A stretch of DNA of 64,000 nucleotides, from the NCBI GenBank assembly GCA_021464415.1, contig CM038466.1, forward strand, positions 20,399,017 through 20,463,016, written 5' to 3'. Of this stretch, positions 54,953 through 64,000 are shown one piece after another (positions within the stretch are counted from its first letter, which is position 1; each line of letters starts with the position of its first letter). The position numbers and the translations under genes are program-made. The notes beneath the pieces are model-generated. The model searched no databases and had not been told where the DNA came from. It saw nothing but the letters and a program-made list of their open reading frames with translations. Source of the DNA: Lonicera japonica (taxonomy: Eukaryota > Streptophyta > Magnoliopsida > Dipsacales > Caprifoliaceae).

Positions 54953-57600
54953 CTCCTTTAATATTTTGTGAAAAAAAAATTTTTTACCATCACCCAAAGA
55001 AAATTTTGTCATAGAAAAAAGCAAAAGGTAAGAGTCAATCTCACCACATCCCTCAACTTATTTTCCATCTTATGACCTAAATTAGTTATTTTTCTTTTCA
55101 TTTTTTATGTTATTATCAAATATAGCCTAAGTTTTGAGAGTGGACTCAACAAGTATGGTAATATAAATATGCGAAACTTGTATTAATTTTGAGTTCAAAA
55201 TAAAAAAATACAAAAAAATGCCTCATAGAAGCATACTCCTATAGAATATTAGCTTAAAAGAAAGAAAAAAAAAAAGAGAAAACCTAATACGGGTTACCTT
55301 TACCCGTATAGACCCACTCCTCCTTTTCTTCTTCTTCTTCCTTTCTTGGAAAGGGCAATAAGACAGAAAAAGAAAGGAATCTATGGAGATGCCGCCCATT
55401 TTTTCTATTTCTTCTTCTTCCTGTTGCCACTCCACCGACCACAAAGGTGCCAATTTTCCATTTCCATTTTCATTTCGATCTTCATCTTCTTCCTCGTTCA
55501 CATACACACACGGAGAGGAATCTACAGAGAAATTGAAAAAAAAAATTGTACGTATAACTCCATACGAGTGTGCCATAGCGGTATAGTATTTTTTTAAAAA
55601 TTTTATACAAGCCTGGGACACCTGTACGACTTATACGAGTACATTTCACCCGTATGATGAGTAAAATTTAAGGATATAATAACTTTACTTGTTCTATACC
55701 ATACAAGTCTAATTTTTACCATTTACATTTTACCCGTTCTGAGATGGGTATGCTAAATTTGCCCATTTAGCATACCCAGTGTGGTTGTTCTAACAGAAAT
55801 CTAAATTGAGAAAAATTCTCTCAAATGATTTTTTTTATATGTATTTTCATGCGACATTGTAGGTGAATCACATAAAAAAAAATTATCACCATTTTTACTT
55901 GTGATATTACAATTGTATTTAGCCTTAACTTTAGATTGTTAGATTTAGTTATTTACACTTTACTTGTTAAATATTAGTTTTATTCTTTGATTAGTCGTAC
56001 AATATTAGGTGTATTTATTGTACGAAGAATAGGCTATTAGATAGTACTTGGATGGTTTTGTATATTTTTGTTACAAACTCGAAAATTTATCTATCAATCT
56101 TATGTTAATTGTTGTCTTTATTATTATTATTATTATTATTTTTAATTTGGTAATTGATTGGTTCTAGTTTTTGGAATTTTTTGGTTTCAAATATATAAAT
56201 ATTATGATTATAAGATTGTTTTGTTGAAAAAGAAGACAATGATACGGGACTCCAATTTTCTTGAATATTAAACTTTGCTTAAGGTCTCATTTTCCTCAAA
56301 GCCGGCCTTGTATATAAAAGATAAAACAGAGAGAGGGAATTACCAGAGAGAGTGAGGAGAGAAGGAGAGTTTGTGAGTGGATGTGGCCGGTGAGGGTAAT
56401 GCTACAAGGAGATGGTGATTTTTTTAGTTAAGTAAGAATGAGAAGATGGAAATTTTAGCATATTATTTAATCTTGGTTATGTATTTTTGTTTTAGCCAAT
56501 TAATACCACATTATTTTTTTTGAACAAATTAATACCACAAGATTTATAGAGAGAGATATCTTTTGGATTCAAATATTTTTACCTTTTATTATATTTATTT
56601 AAAAATGAAACATCAAGAAAATAAATTAATAAGGACAAAATTGTCATATTAAAAAAAATCTCAATTTTTCAGATGTGTTATATTCAACAAAAAACATTTT
56701 CTCATATACAGTTTTCAGAACCAAATAAACAGTTTTTTCAGTTTTCAGTTCAGTTTTATTAAACGCCACCTTAAAGTGAGAAGATTTTTATTGAGTATCA
56801 ACACACACTTGCAATAAATTTATAATGTTATATTAAAAAAATGTTATTAGCAACAAGTATTTTAACGAATTAAGAAGATAACTCAAATGACAATAAGACT
56901 CCCACATTTGTGTGCAAAGTGTTTGAATTCATATTGGGCAACTTATCCCTTCTTCCTCCGACCAATGTTATAAAACAAAAAAAGTAAGTACTTTTAACAG
57001 TTTTATAAGGTGTTCTCAATACTTTGAAAATTTCCAAAAAAAACAAAAATCCAGATAAATATCACTTAAAGTAGTATTAAAGTGTTAAAATATTCATTTG
57101 AAGTATAAACACCCTTACTATATATTAACTTTTGTATTAAAAAAGTTAATAATGAAATAATGGGCTATAGAGTCTTATTCTATACTGTTTTATGACTTTA
57201 AGGGCATGCTCATGTTTAATAAAAGGAAGCAGTACTAATTATATAATTTGATTTTATAATAAGGACACTTTTCATAATATTTATTTATTTTATGAAAAAT
57301 GATAAATGTTGATAGATAAAAATACATCTCTTAAATCTTTATGTGAAATAGTGCCTTTTCTTCCATCCAAATGATGATTGAAATCCCCCCTTCTCTCTCG
57401 TAGATAGCTACTGCGATCAAAATTTTATCTCTTATCTAAACAATCAAAATTTTCTCTCTCTATAATTTGTCTGTACTATCACTGTTTGTATACACAATCT
57501 CAATTGATTTTTTTTTTCTTCTATGTTTGTTGCTCATTTATTATACATTGTTGCATCATTTCTAAGTCAAGGTACGCTTTCATTATTTTGTATTCATTCA
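54953..57600. other. Intergenic with a partial CATACGAG MITE
   Basis: Apart from the MITE fragment at about 55250-55790 nothing is recognised. The reverse frame at 55223-55621 is Glu/Lys/Phe low complexity. A purine-rich GAGAGAGTGAGGAGAGAAGG stretch lies near 56345-56365. Confidence 0.5.
55250..55790. mobile_element. GAGCATCCACA-family MITE, reverse orientation, one clear end
   Basis: The right end inverted reads GAACAACCACACTGGGTATG and aligns over ~45 bases with the left end at 59610. It is followed by TAA (55791-55793). A perfect 13-bp hairpin GGGTATGCTAAAT/ATTTAGCATACCC lies at 55746-55777. CATACGAGTG at 55562 and related CCCGTATGATGAG/TATACGAGTAC words mark the family. The other end is not resolved. 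Confidence 0.6.
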
Positions 57601-59125
57601 TTCTTCACTGTTCATTGATTTGTTGGACATTTAGTGCTAAATCTGTTTTAGCACAATGTAAATAGTTACTCTGTAATAGAGAATTATTATTAAATCTGTT
57701 TTAACACCTTGATTGTATAGAATTATATGTGTGCTAAAATTATTTTAATACATTCAATTTAATTATATGTGTTTACCTGTAGTGATAAAATATTTTTAGC
57801 ACCATTTTAGGGTTAGACAATTGGTGTTAAAACTGTTTCAGCACGATGTGATTAGAAAGTTTGTACAAAAATGGTGATAATTATGTTTTAGCAATTTAAA
57901 TTTTTTTTATTTGTTTTCTATTAGTGCTAAATCTGTTTTAACACCACGTAAATAGTTACTCAGTTCTAAAGAATTAGTGTTAAATATGTTTTAGCAACTT
58001 AATTATTAAATGGGTGCTAAAACAGTTTTAGCACTTTTAGCTTAGTTATATGTTTTCACCTGTAGTGCTAAACATAAGGCTGGGACCGGTTCAGTTCCTA
58101 TATAATTTTCGAAGAACTGTTAACCGAACCATTAAATTATAACGGTTCGGTTCTAAGTATAAAAAAATGAAAAATCGTTTAAGAACCGAACCAATTGTAA
58201 CGGTTCGGTTCTTTCGGTTTATCGGTTAACTGTTAACAAAAGAATAAACCAAAATATTAACGGTTATTCGGTTCTTTCGATTTATTGGTTAACCGTTAAC
58301 AAGAGAAAAATCGAAATATTAATGATTATTAAAAAGAAATAATGTTTATTGTAAAGAAATAACGGTTCTAATGGTTCTAACGGTTCGGTTCTTAAGCATT
58401 GGAATAGAGCTTAAAAAGAAAAGTTCAGTAACGGTTCCTTAACGGTTATTGGAAAGAAATTATATTGAAGAACCGTTAACCAAACCATTAACAAATGACA
58501 AGAACCGAACCGTTAAAAAAATTTAGCAAATTTTGAAGAACCGAACTGAATCTGATTTTTATCGGTTCGGTCTAGACCGGTTCTCCAGTTTTTCAGTTCT
58601 ATTTTTCCAGCCCTAAGCTAAACATGTTTTAATACCATTCTAGTTTTAAACAATTGGTGTTAAAATTATTTTAGCACCATGTGATTAATTACTTTGGACA
58701 AAAATAGTGTCAAATATGTTTTAGCACCTTTGAATTTTGTTGTTTTTTATTTTTTATTGATGCTAAATCGATTTTAGTACAATGTAAATAGTTATTATGT
58801 TATATAGAAATTATGTTAAATTTGTTTTAGTAACTTCATTTTAATTATATGTGTTCACATGTGGTGCTAAAACTTTTTTAGCATTATTCTAGTATTGGAC
58901 AATTGGTGTTAAAATTGTTTTAGCACCATGTGATTAGTTACTTTGGATAAAAAAGATGTTAAATCTGTTTTACTATCATGTAAATAATTACTATGTTCTA
59001 GAGAATTGATGCTAAATCTGTTTTAGTATCTTGATGTATAGCATTTGATGGATGCTAACTTTGTTTTAGCACCCTAAATTTCGTTATTGTTTGTTTTCTA
59101 TTGGTGCTACAAGCGTTTTAGCCAC
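57600..59125. repeat. Array of GTGCTAAA/TTTTAGCAC dyads, about 15 units, split by a hAT
   Basis: Words of the form GTGCTAAATCTGTTTTAGCAC (57634) recur about fifteen times, for example near 57823, 57925, 58010, 58655, 58861, 58905, 59005 and 59103. Each is a short inverted repeat able to fold on itself. They sit in a degenerate higher-order repeat of about 250-290 bp that also includes CATGTAAATAGTTACT and CACCTGTAGTG words. CACCTGTAGTG is the inverse of a CACTACAGGTG terminus, so this may be the subterminal part of a CACTA transposon or a satellite derived from one. The hAT at 58075-58616 inserted later. Confidence 0.65.
58075..58616. mobile_element. hAT-like element, 542 bp, perfect 8-bp target duplication
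   Basis: Starts TAAGGCTGGGACC and ends TTTTTCCAGCCCTAA, flanked by GCTAAACA (58067-58074 and 58617-58624). The interior is filled with AACGGTTCGGTTCT-type direct and inverted repeats. No transposase. Inserted into a GTGCTAAA unit of the dyad array. Confidence 0.88.
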
Positions 59126-59606
59126 TATTTTTTAGAATAATCGTCGACGTGATGATCGACCGCTGTGGATTTTTTATTTTTTTGATCAGAATTAGTGCTA
59201 ACTATTTTTTGGAGACGTGAGATGTTATATTTAGGTTTATTGTGTTATTAGTTAGATAAGAAAGGGTTATGAGTGTCTTTTTCTGCAATATTCTTAATTT
59301 ACTATGCTAATTTGTAACGAGTCTTTGCAATTACATTATTATTGGAATATGCCCTTATATCCAATTGACTCATTAATAAATCAATATAGATTATTCATAC
59401 ACACTGTGAAAATTATTTTATTATTAAATTAAACATTATTTAATGAATTAGGTAATTAATTCAAATGTGAAATTAAGATAATACTTATTTGAGGAGTGTA
59501 TAATTTTCTTAATTACCCTAATGCAATAATTAATAAATCAAAAAAATTATATAGTAATAATTTATACTATTTAAAGCTAATATATGCGAACTTAAACTAA
59601 TCACTT
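59126..59606. other. Intergenic, no gene seen
   Basis: AT-rich sequence between the dyad array and the next MITE. Nothing recognised. Confidence 0.5.
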
Positions 59607-59609
59607 TAA

Positions 59610-60083
59610 GAGCATCCACACTAGATATGTTAAATGAGAAAATTTAGCATATCCGATTTCACAGCGAAAAAAGTAAATAGGTAAAATTTCAGGCTTGTAG
59701 ATTAGAGAAAGAGTAAACTTACCATTTCCTTAAACTTTAGTCATACGAGTGAAGGACATTCATAACAAAATAAAAAAATAAAAAAAAACATACGAGGGTG
59801 GGAGTCTTGAATTAAAATTTTCCTATTTATTCTTTACTTTTTTACAAATGACAATCACCCATACGAGGGTGGTAACCTCGTATGGTTATTTAATTTTTTT
59901 TTAAATTCATACGAGTGACAAAGTTTTGTATGGTATTTTTTTTTAAAAAAATAAACAAATATATACAAGTGTAAGACATTCGTATGAATATATTTTAATT
60001 ATTTTCGTTGTGTGCAATTTTAAAACTTAATAACTAATGAGTAAATTTGGCCTAAATATCACCATTTTTGCTATGAAGTGCTT
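59610..60083. mobile_element. GAGCATCCACA-family MITE, about 474 bp
   Basis: Left end GAGCATCCACACTAGATATG after TAA (59607-59609). A near-perfect 12-bp hairpin GATATGTTAAAT/ATTTAGCATATC lies at 59624-59653, in the same place as in the copy ending at 55790. CATACGAGTG-type words recur near 59743, 59790, 59860, 59877 and 59908. The right end is set approximately at AAGTGCTTT, just before the next element. Confidence 0.65.
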
Positions 60084-60090
60084 TGAGTAA

Positions 60091-60631
60091 GAGCATGTAC
60101 ACCGGGTGAGGTAAATGCTACCTTATGCCACAGTGGAGAAATTTAGGCGAACTAAATTTTGAAATATAAAGTAGAGAACGAGTAAATTTACTATTCTTTT
60201 AAATTTTACACTATACGGGTGAAGATCACTCTTATAGCTCATACGAGTGTGATACACCCATATCAAACATAAAAATTCATACGAGTATGGCTTCACTCGT
60301 ATGGGCATTTTCCTCTTTTTTTTTTTTTTTTTAAAAAAAAAAAAATCTATACGAGTGAGCCATACTCATATGGACATTTCCCCCTTTTTTGTTTTTTGCA
60401 CTCATTTGAGAGAGAGACAAAACTTAAAAAAATTGAAAGGCAAAAATTTTAAGTTCATATGGGTGAGAGCTTGTTTGTATGAAATTTTTTTTTTTAAAAA
60501 AATAAATTATATAAATGTAAGATACTCATATGACTAAAACTTTTTACTCTTTCTATAATATGCAAACTTTAAAATTTAAAAAATAATTACTAAATTTATC
60601 CTAATATTTACCCTACTTGATATACATGTTC
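60091..60631. mobile_element. GAGCATGTACA-type MITE, 541 bp, TAA target duplication
   Basis: Ends GAGCATGTACACC and (reverse complement) GAACATGTATATC, flanked by TAA (60088-60090, 60632-60634). Inside are ATACGAGTG motifs in both orientations, including a hairpin CATACGAGT-ATGGCTTC-ACTCGTATG at about 60277-60302, and a T15-A13 stretch at about 60316-60346. It lies back to back with the related element at 59610. Confidence 0.75.
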
Positions 60632-60634
60632 TAA

Positions 60635-61956
60635 TAACAAATCGGGGCCACGCCCTTGGGCGCATTTGTTGACGTTCCAAGGGGGGTGATGTTATCACTA
60701 CTACCACTAAAGTACATTTTTATATATAGGTCGGTTGTTGAACGGGATTGATGACGACGTCTCTTACTGTACCAACGGTCGGGATGGTCCCCACCATCTT
60801 GTCCGCACAGTCCTATCTTTGGCTCCTCTGTACTGCGTCGTACTACAGTGCTCCCCTACGACCTTCTGAAATACACGTCAGATATATATATATATATATC
60901 TATCGCTGTGGGCTCTGTTTTCACTGTGGTACGTTTTTTCATGGAACAGCCCAATAGGCCCGAGCAAATGTAAGAATTGCATCATCCATCCAATCAAACA
61001 TTATACCGGACCGGATCGTATTTATATCTACCCAGGGTAAAGCTTTTTGATAAAATTTGAATCTTATTATATAACATATTGCTAATATTATAATTAGTTT
61101 GTTAAAAAAAAAAAGAAGTGTTGTTATTTGTACTTTTTAAATATGTCACATTTTATTATCGGATGTTAAAGGAATTCTTATTAACTAATAATCATCGTAT
61201 TAATTGAGTGTATATAATTGCATTTATCTTTTATTAGACAATTCTTAGAGGTGTTAGTAATAATAAATTTACTATAAAAAAGTGTTTGTAATAAATATGA
61301 AGGGTGTAAATAACGCAAGTCTTAAAAAAATAAAACTAAAATAAAAATTAAGCTTAAAAACAGTCAACTTTCTTATTTTCTTGTAAAAAAAAAATTTATT
61401 TATTGCTTTTTAAGTTATAAGTATTAATGTGTGTCTTTAATTCAATTGGATTATCGTATATCCATATCGAATTTGTTAACTAAAGGTCTAATGTGTTCAT
61501 ATTAGATTCGAATATATGGATCAAAAATTTTAATTCATATTCAACTAAACGGAATTGTATTTGAATTGAATTTGAGTATAAATTCGTTTTATTAACAGGC
61601 CTACACTATACCATTTGACTATTTCTCTAACTTAATTAAAAATTTAAAAGTTAAACAGAATTTTCTAGTAAAAAAAATTACTGTCAAATAAAAAAATAAC
61701 TTGCGTCAACAAATTGCAGTTAAAGCATGTATTTACCCGTCGCCTAAAAGATTTAACTCAAGCGCATTAGTTTTCATTTTTCACTTATAAAGTGCGGTTC
61801 TTTACTTCTTTTCCTTGATAATCATATATTATAATATTTAAAAAATGAAAATGTCACACTTCCATTAAATTTTTTTTTCCTATCAAGTTAAAAATACATT
61901 AAATAGTACTTTTTGTTGAAAAGACAATCCATACAATATTAAATGGATGCATCGTC
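60635..61956. other. Intergenic, with an unexplained GC-richer stretch at 60640-61020
   Basis: The first ~380 bases are clearly richer in GC, with TATATATAGG near 60721, ACGT and GACGACGTC words and no credible frame. It may be a promoter-like or captured sequence. The rest is AT-rich with nothing recognised. Confidence 0.45.
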
Positions 61957-61964
61957 ATATATAT

Positions 61965-62762
61965 TAGGGGTGGGTTCGGTTTGGTAATCGAACCGAACGA
62001 TACAATACTGAACTGAACCGACTAGTTTGGTAATGTAAAATCCAAAATTGATCCCGTACTAAATTGAAGTCGGTAACCGGTATGGCGGTAACTAAAATTT
62101 TGGTTTGGTATAAATAAAATTTCGAAAATACCGAAAATCCTATTTTTCAAATATTGGCAGTTCTTAATTTTTGCAACTTAGCAAATTCTTTCAATCTCCT
62201 ATACATATTAAGCGACACAGTTACACACTTACATAGCCACACACACTGCTGCTGCGGTGCTGCCAATATACATAAGCTTTATAGTATACACAGTCACACA
62301 CAGTGAAAGTTTTGTGGAGAAGTGGAGATTGGAGACCGTAGAGTGACTGTGAAGGTTTCGTGGCGCCGTTGTGGTGGCCGGTGGGAGAGAGCGGAGGGGA
62401 GGGGAGGGAGCGGAGCTCTGAGTGTGAGAAGTGAGAATTGAGAAAAGAGAGATACTGAGAGAAAACAAATTAAAAAGAGAAAGTGAATTGTGACTATGAA
62501 CACGTGAGGTGAAGTGGGACTGTCATCTACTGCTACTCAGCTGTGAAATAATTTTTTTAAATTTTTTTAAAATTTTAGGTTCGGCTCGGTTTTACCAAAC
62601 CTTCTATCCGACTTACCGTTTTTTACTGTTTCAATTTTGATAACCGACATTCGGTTATCATTAAAAATCGGTTCGATTCGGTTCAATATTTTTTGCTCAG
62701 CGGTTTGATTTTTTCGATTCGATTTTCGATTTTCGATTTTTCAGTAAAAAATGCCAACCCTA
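61965..62762. mobile_element. hAT-like element, 798 bp, with a GC-rich interior
   Basis: Ends TAGGGGTGGG and (reverse complement) TAGGGTTGGC, flanked by ATATATAT on both sides (61957-61964, 62763-62770). That duplication is low complexity and so weak evidence. Subterminal GGTTCGGTTTGG and CGGTTCGATTCGG repeats. The middle (about 62220-62480) is GC-rich (TGGCGCCGTTGTGGTGGCCG) and unlike the ends, possibly captured sequence. Reverse frames there give a Ser/Pro-rich peptide with no known domain. Confidence 0.75.
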
Positions 62763-62770
62763 ATATATAT

Positions 62771-64000
62771 ATATATATATATATTTCCTCCCTTTTTGTT
62801 TGTTTCATCAGAATGTAAATATAAGATCTTGTATATAGCATATGTTATTCTGATCTATACTGCTTTGCAACACAGTATTTTACCCGCAATTATTGACTTT
62901 CTGTCTCACCAAACAGATATAGTACCACTGCACTTCACATATCTGAAAGAGGACAGAAATATTGGGATATTTTTTTTTGACTAGATACTTTTTAATATTA
63001 CAAGGTATTTAGGTCAATTTTTGTATACTTTAATTAATTTTTGTTCAAGAAATAGTGATCAAACGCTGACTACTAGATATTTTTGCAGATTTCAATGCGC
63101 TATCATTAGATAACTTACTGATCCCAGTGTGATACTTATTAAATGACAATAAAATGCATTCAAAAATTTTTGAATGCATTTTATTGTCATTTAATAAGTA
63201 TCATACTACACAAATTATATAATGTTATCCACTCACGCAATGCATCCGAGGGCTATTTGTTTTTATTTCATTGTTTTCAAATAAACATGTTTGTCTAAGA
63301 GTTGATGCAATTTGTAAATACTAATAATTCATATAAACGAAAATATTATTATAACTTTTAATCATGTACATAATATTAGGGAGATTCTATTATTAGAATA
63401 ATATTTTTTGTCAAAGCAAGTCACTTCATAAATTTTTAATACTTTTAAAATAAAATGTAATTGTTCTAAGGGAAAACTATTATTTTACCCATCTATGGTA
63501 TCTCCCGATAGAAATTAGAAGCATTTTATACTGAAATTGGACAAAACTTGTTCCAACATAAAATTTGGCTATACGCATTTAATTACACTTGTCAAAATAA
63601 ATTGCTAGTTGCTTAGCACTTAATTCGCAGGATGATCAGGACTTAGTTTACTTACAATAGCATTCTTTGCTCTCTCTCTCTCTCTCTGTATTTATTTTGG
63701 TACGTGTGTATATTAACGCCAGTTTATTGTAAAAACTAATCCATGCATAAAAGAGAAAAATATGTTTAAAGCAATTCAAACACAACCATCAAATATTTTG
63801 ATTAAGTACTACTACTCCCTTAATTTGCCATACCAATTATTCCGGCAGTCAGCAAGTTGTACCCCAACCGGTACTGACAAGATGGACACCCCTACTGCTA
63901 GAAAAGGGTAAACATATTTATTATAATATTATTCGACTATATACTTAATTAATTTATTTGAGATTTATAAATTTTTTGTTTAAATTATACTGGACGGATT
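62771..64000. other. Intergenic to the window end
   Basis: AT-rich, no gene seen. Holds a perfect 74-bp palindrome (63130-63203) and a (TC)n run near 63671-63687. Confidence 0.6.
63130..63203. repeat. Perfect 74-bp palindrome with no spacer
   Basis: Arms of 37 bases (63130-63166 and 63167-63203) are exact reverse complements, meeting at AAAAA|TTTTT, with the outer word TGATACTTATTAAATGACAA. Beyond one mismatch the pairing goes on for 3 more bases (AGT/ACT). It would form a perfect hairpin or cruciform. Confidence 0.95.

Noticed and set aside
55223..55621. 132-residue reverse frame
   Set aside because: Low-complexity Glu/Lys/Arg/Phe peptide over a MITE; no known domain.
57600..59125. CRISPR-like array
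   Set aside because: Units are self-complementary, degenerate and without regular unique spacers, in a plant genome; a satellite or transposon origin fits better.

Overview
The window is nuclear DNA of a flowering plant, most likely a eudicot. It is AT-rich and has long intergenic stretches full of transposons, GT-AG introns and three plant genes, all on the + strand. Gene 1 (3214-3507) is the last exon of a cytochrome P450 that matches the CYP90B1/DWF4 brassinosteroid C-22 hydroxylase; its earlier exons lie left of the window. Gene 2 (20453-30292) is a complete SDH1 gene, the flavoprotein subunit of mitochondrial succinate dehydrogenase. I could follow it through 16 exons, all in phase, giving 632 residues. 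Gene 3 (48544-50307) is an intronless GRAS transcription factor of the SCL4/SCL7 type. From memory of Arabidopsis, DWF4 lies beside SCL7 and SDH1-1 lies beside SCL4. This window therefore appears to keep an ancestral DWF4-SDH1-SCL4/7 block that Arabidopsis split between two duplicated segments.

Everything else is mobile or repeat DNA. Directly behind the P450 exon lies a decayed endogenous pararetrovirus of the Caulimoviridae (about 3947-9000). One frame encodes movement protein, aspartic protease, reverse transcriptase and RNase H. It is followed by a viroplasmin/TAV-like frame, a further overlapping frame, and a promoter plus poly(A) signal. It carries many nonsense codons, almost no frameshifts, and no capsid zinc knuckle that I can see. 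Next come a copia-type solo LTR (9127-9671), a Tourist-like MITE (11985-12486), a 1.34 kb foldback element (13703-15039) and a Sirevirus-like solo LTR (15574-17190).

SDH1 intron 9 holds a 639 bp tandem duplication that cut through a Tourist-like MITE. The 18 kb between SDH1 and the GRAS gene hold several 3-bp-TSD elements, including two back to back as TGA-element-TGA-element-TGA. They also hold a 2.57 kb Mutator-like element with a hAT and a Harbinger-like element nested in it, a GC-richer island with four ACGT-core motifs, and a LINE-type RNase H relic. Right of the GRAS gene are a second RNase H relic, three hAT-like elements with 8-bp TSDs, a MITE family carrying a recurrent CATACGAGTG-type motif, an array of about fifteen GTGCTAAA/TTTTAGCAC dyads split by a hAT, and a perfect 74-bp palindrome.

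No tRNA, rRNA or CRISPR array was recognised. Only the three host genes look functional. They belong to unrelated pathways (brassinosteroid synthesis, TCA cycle/respiration, transcription), so their neighbourhood looks historical rather than functional.
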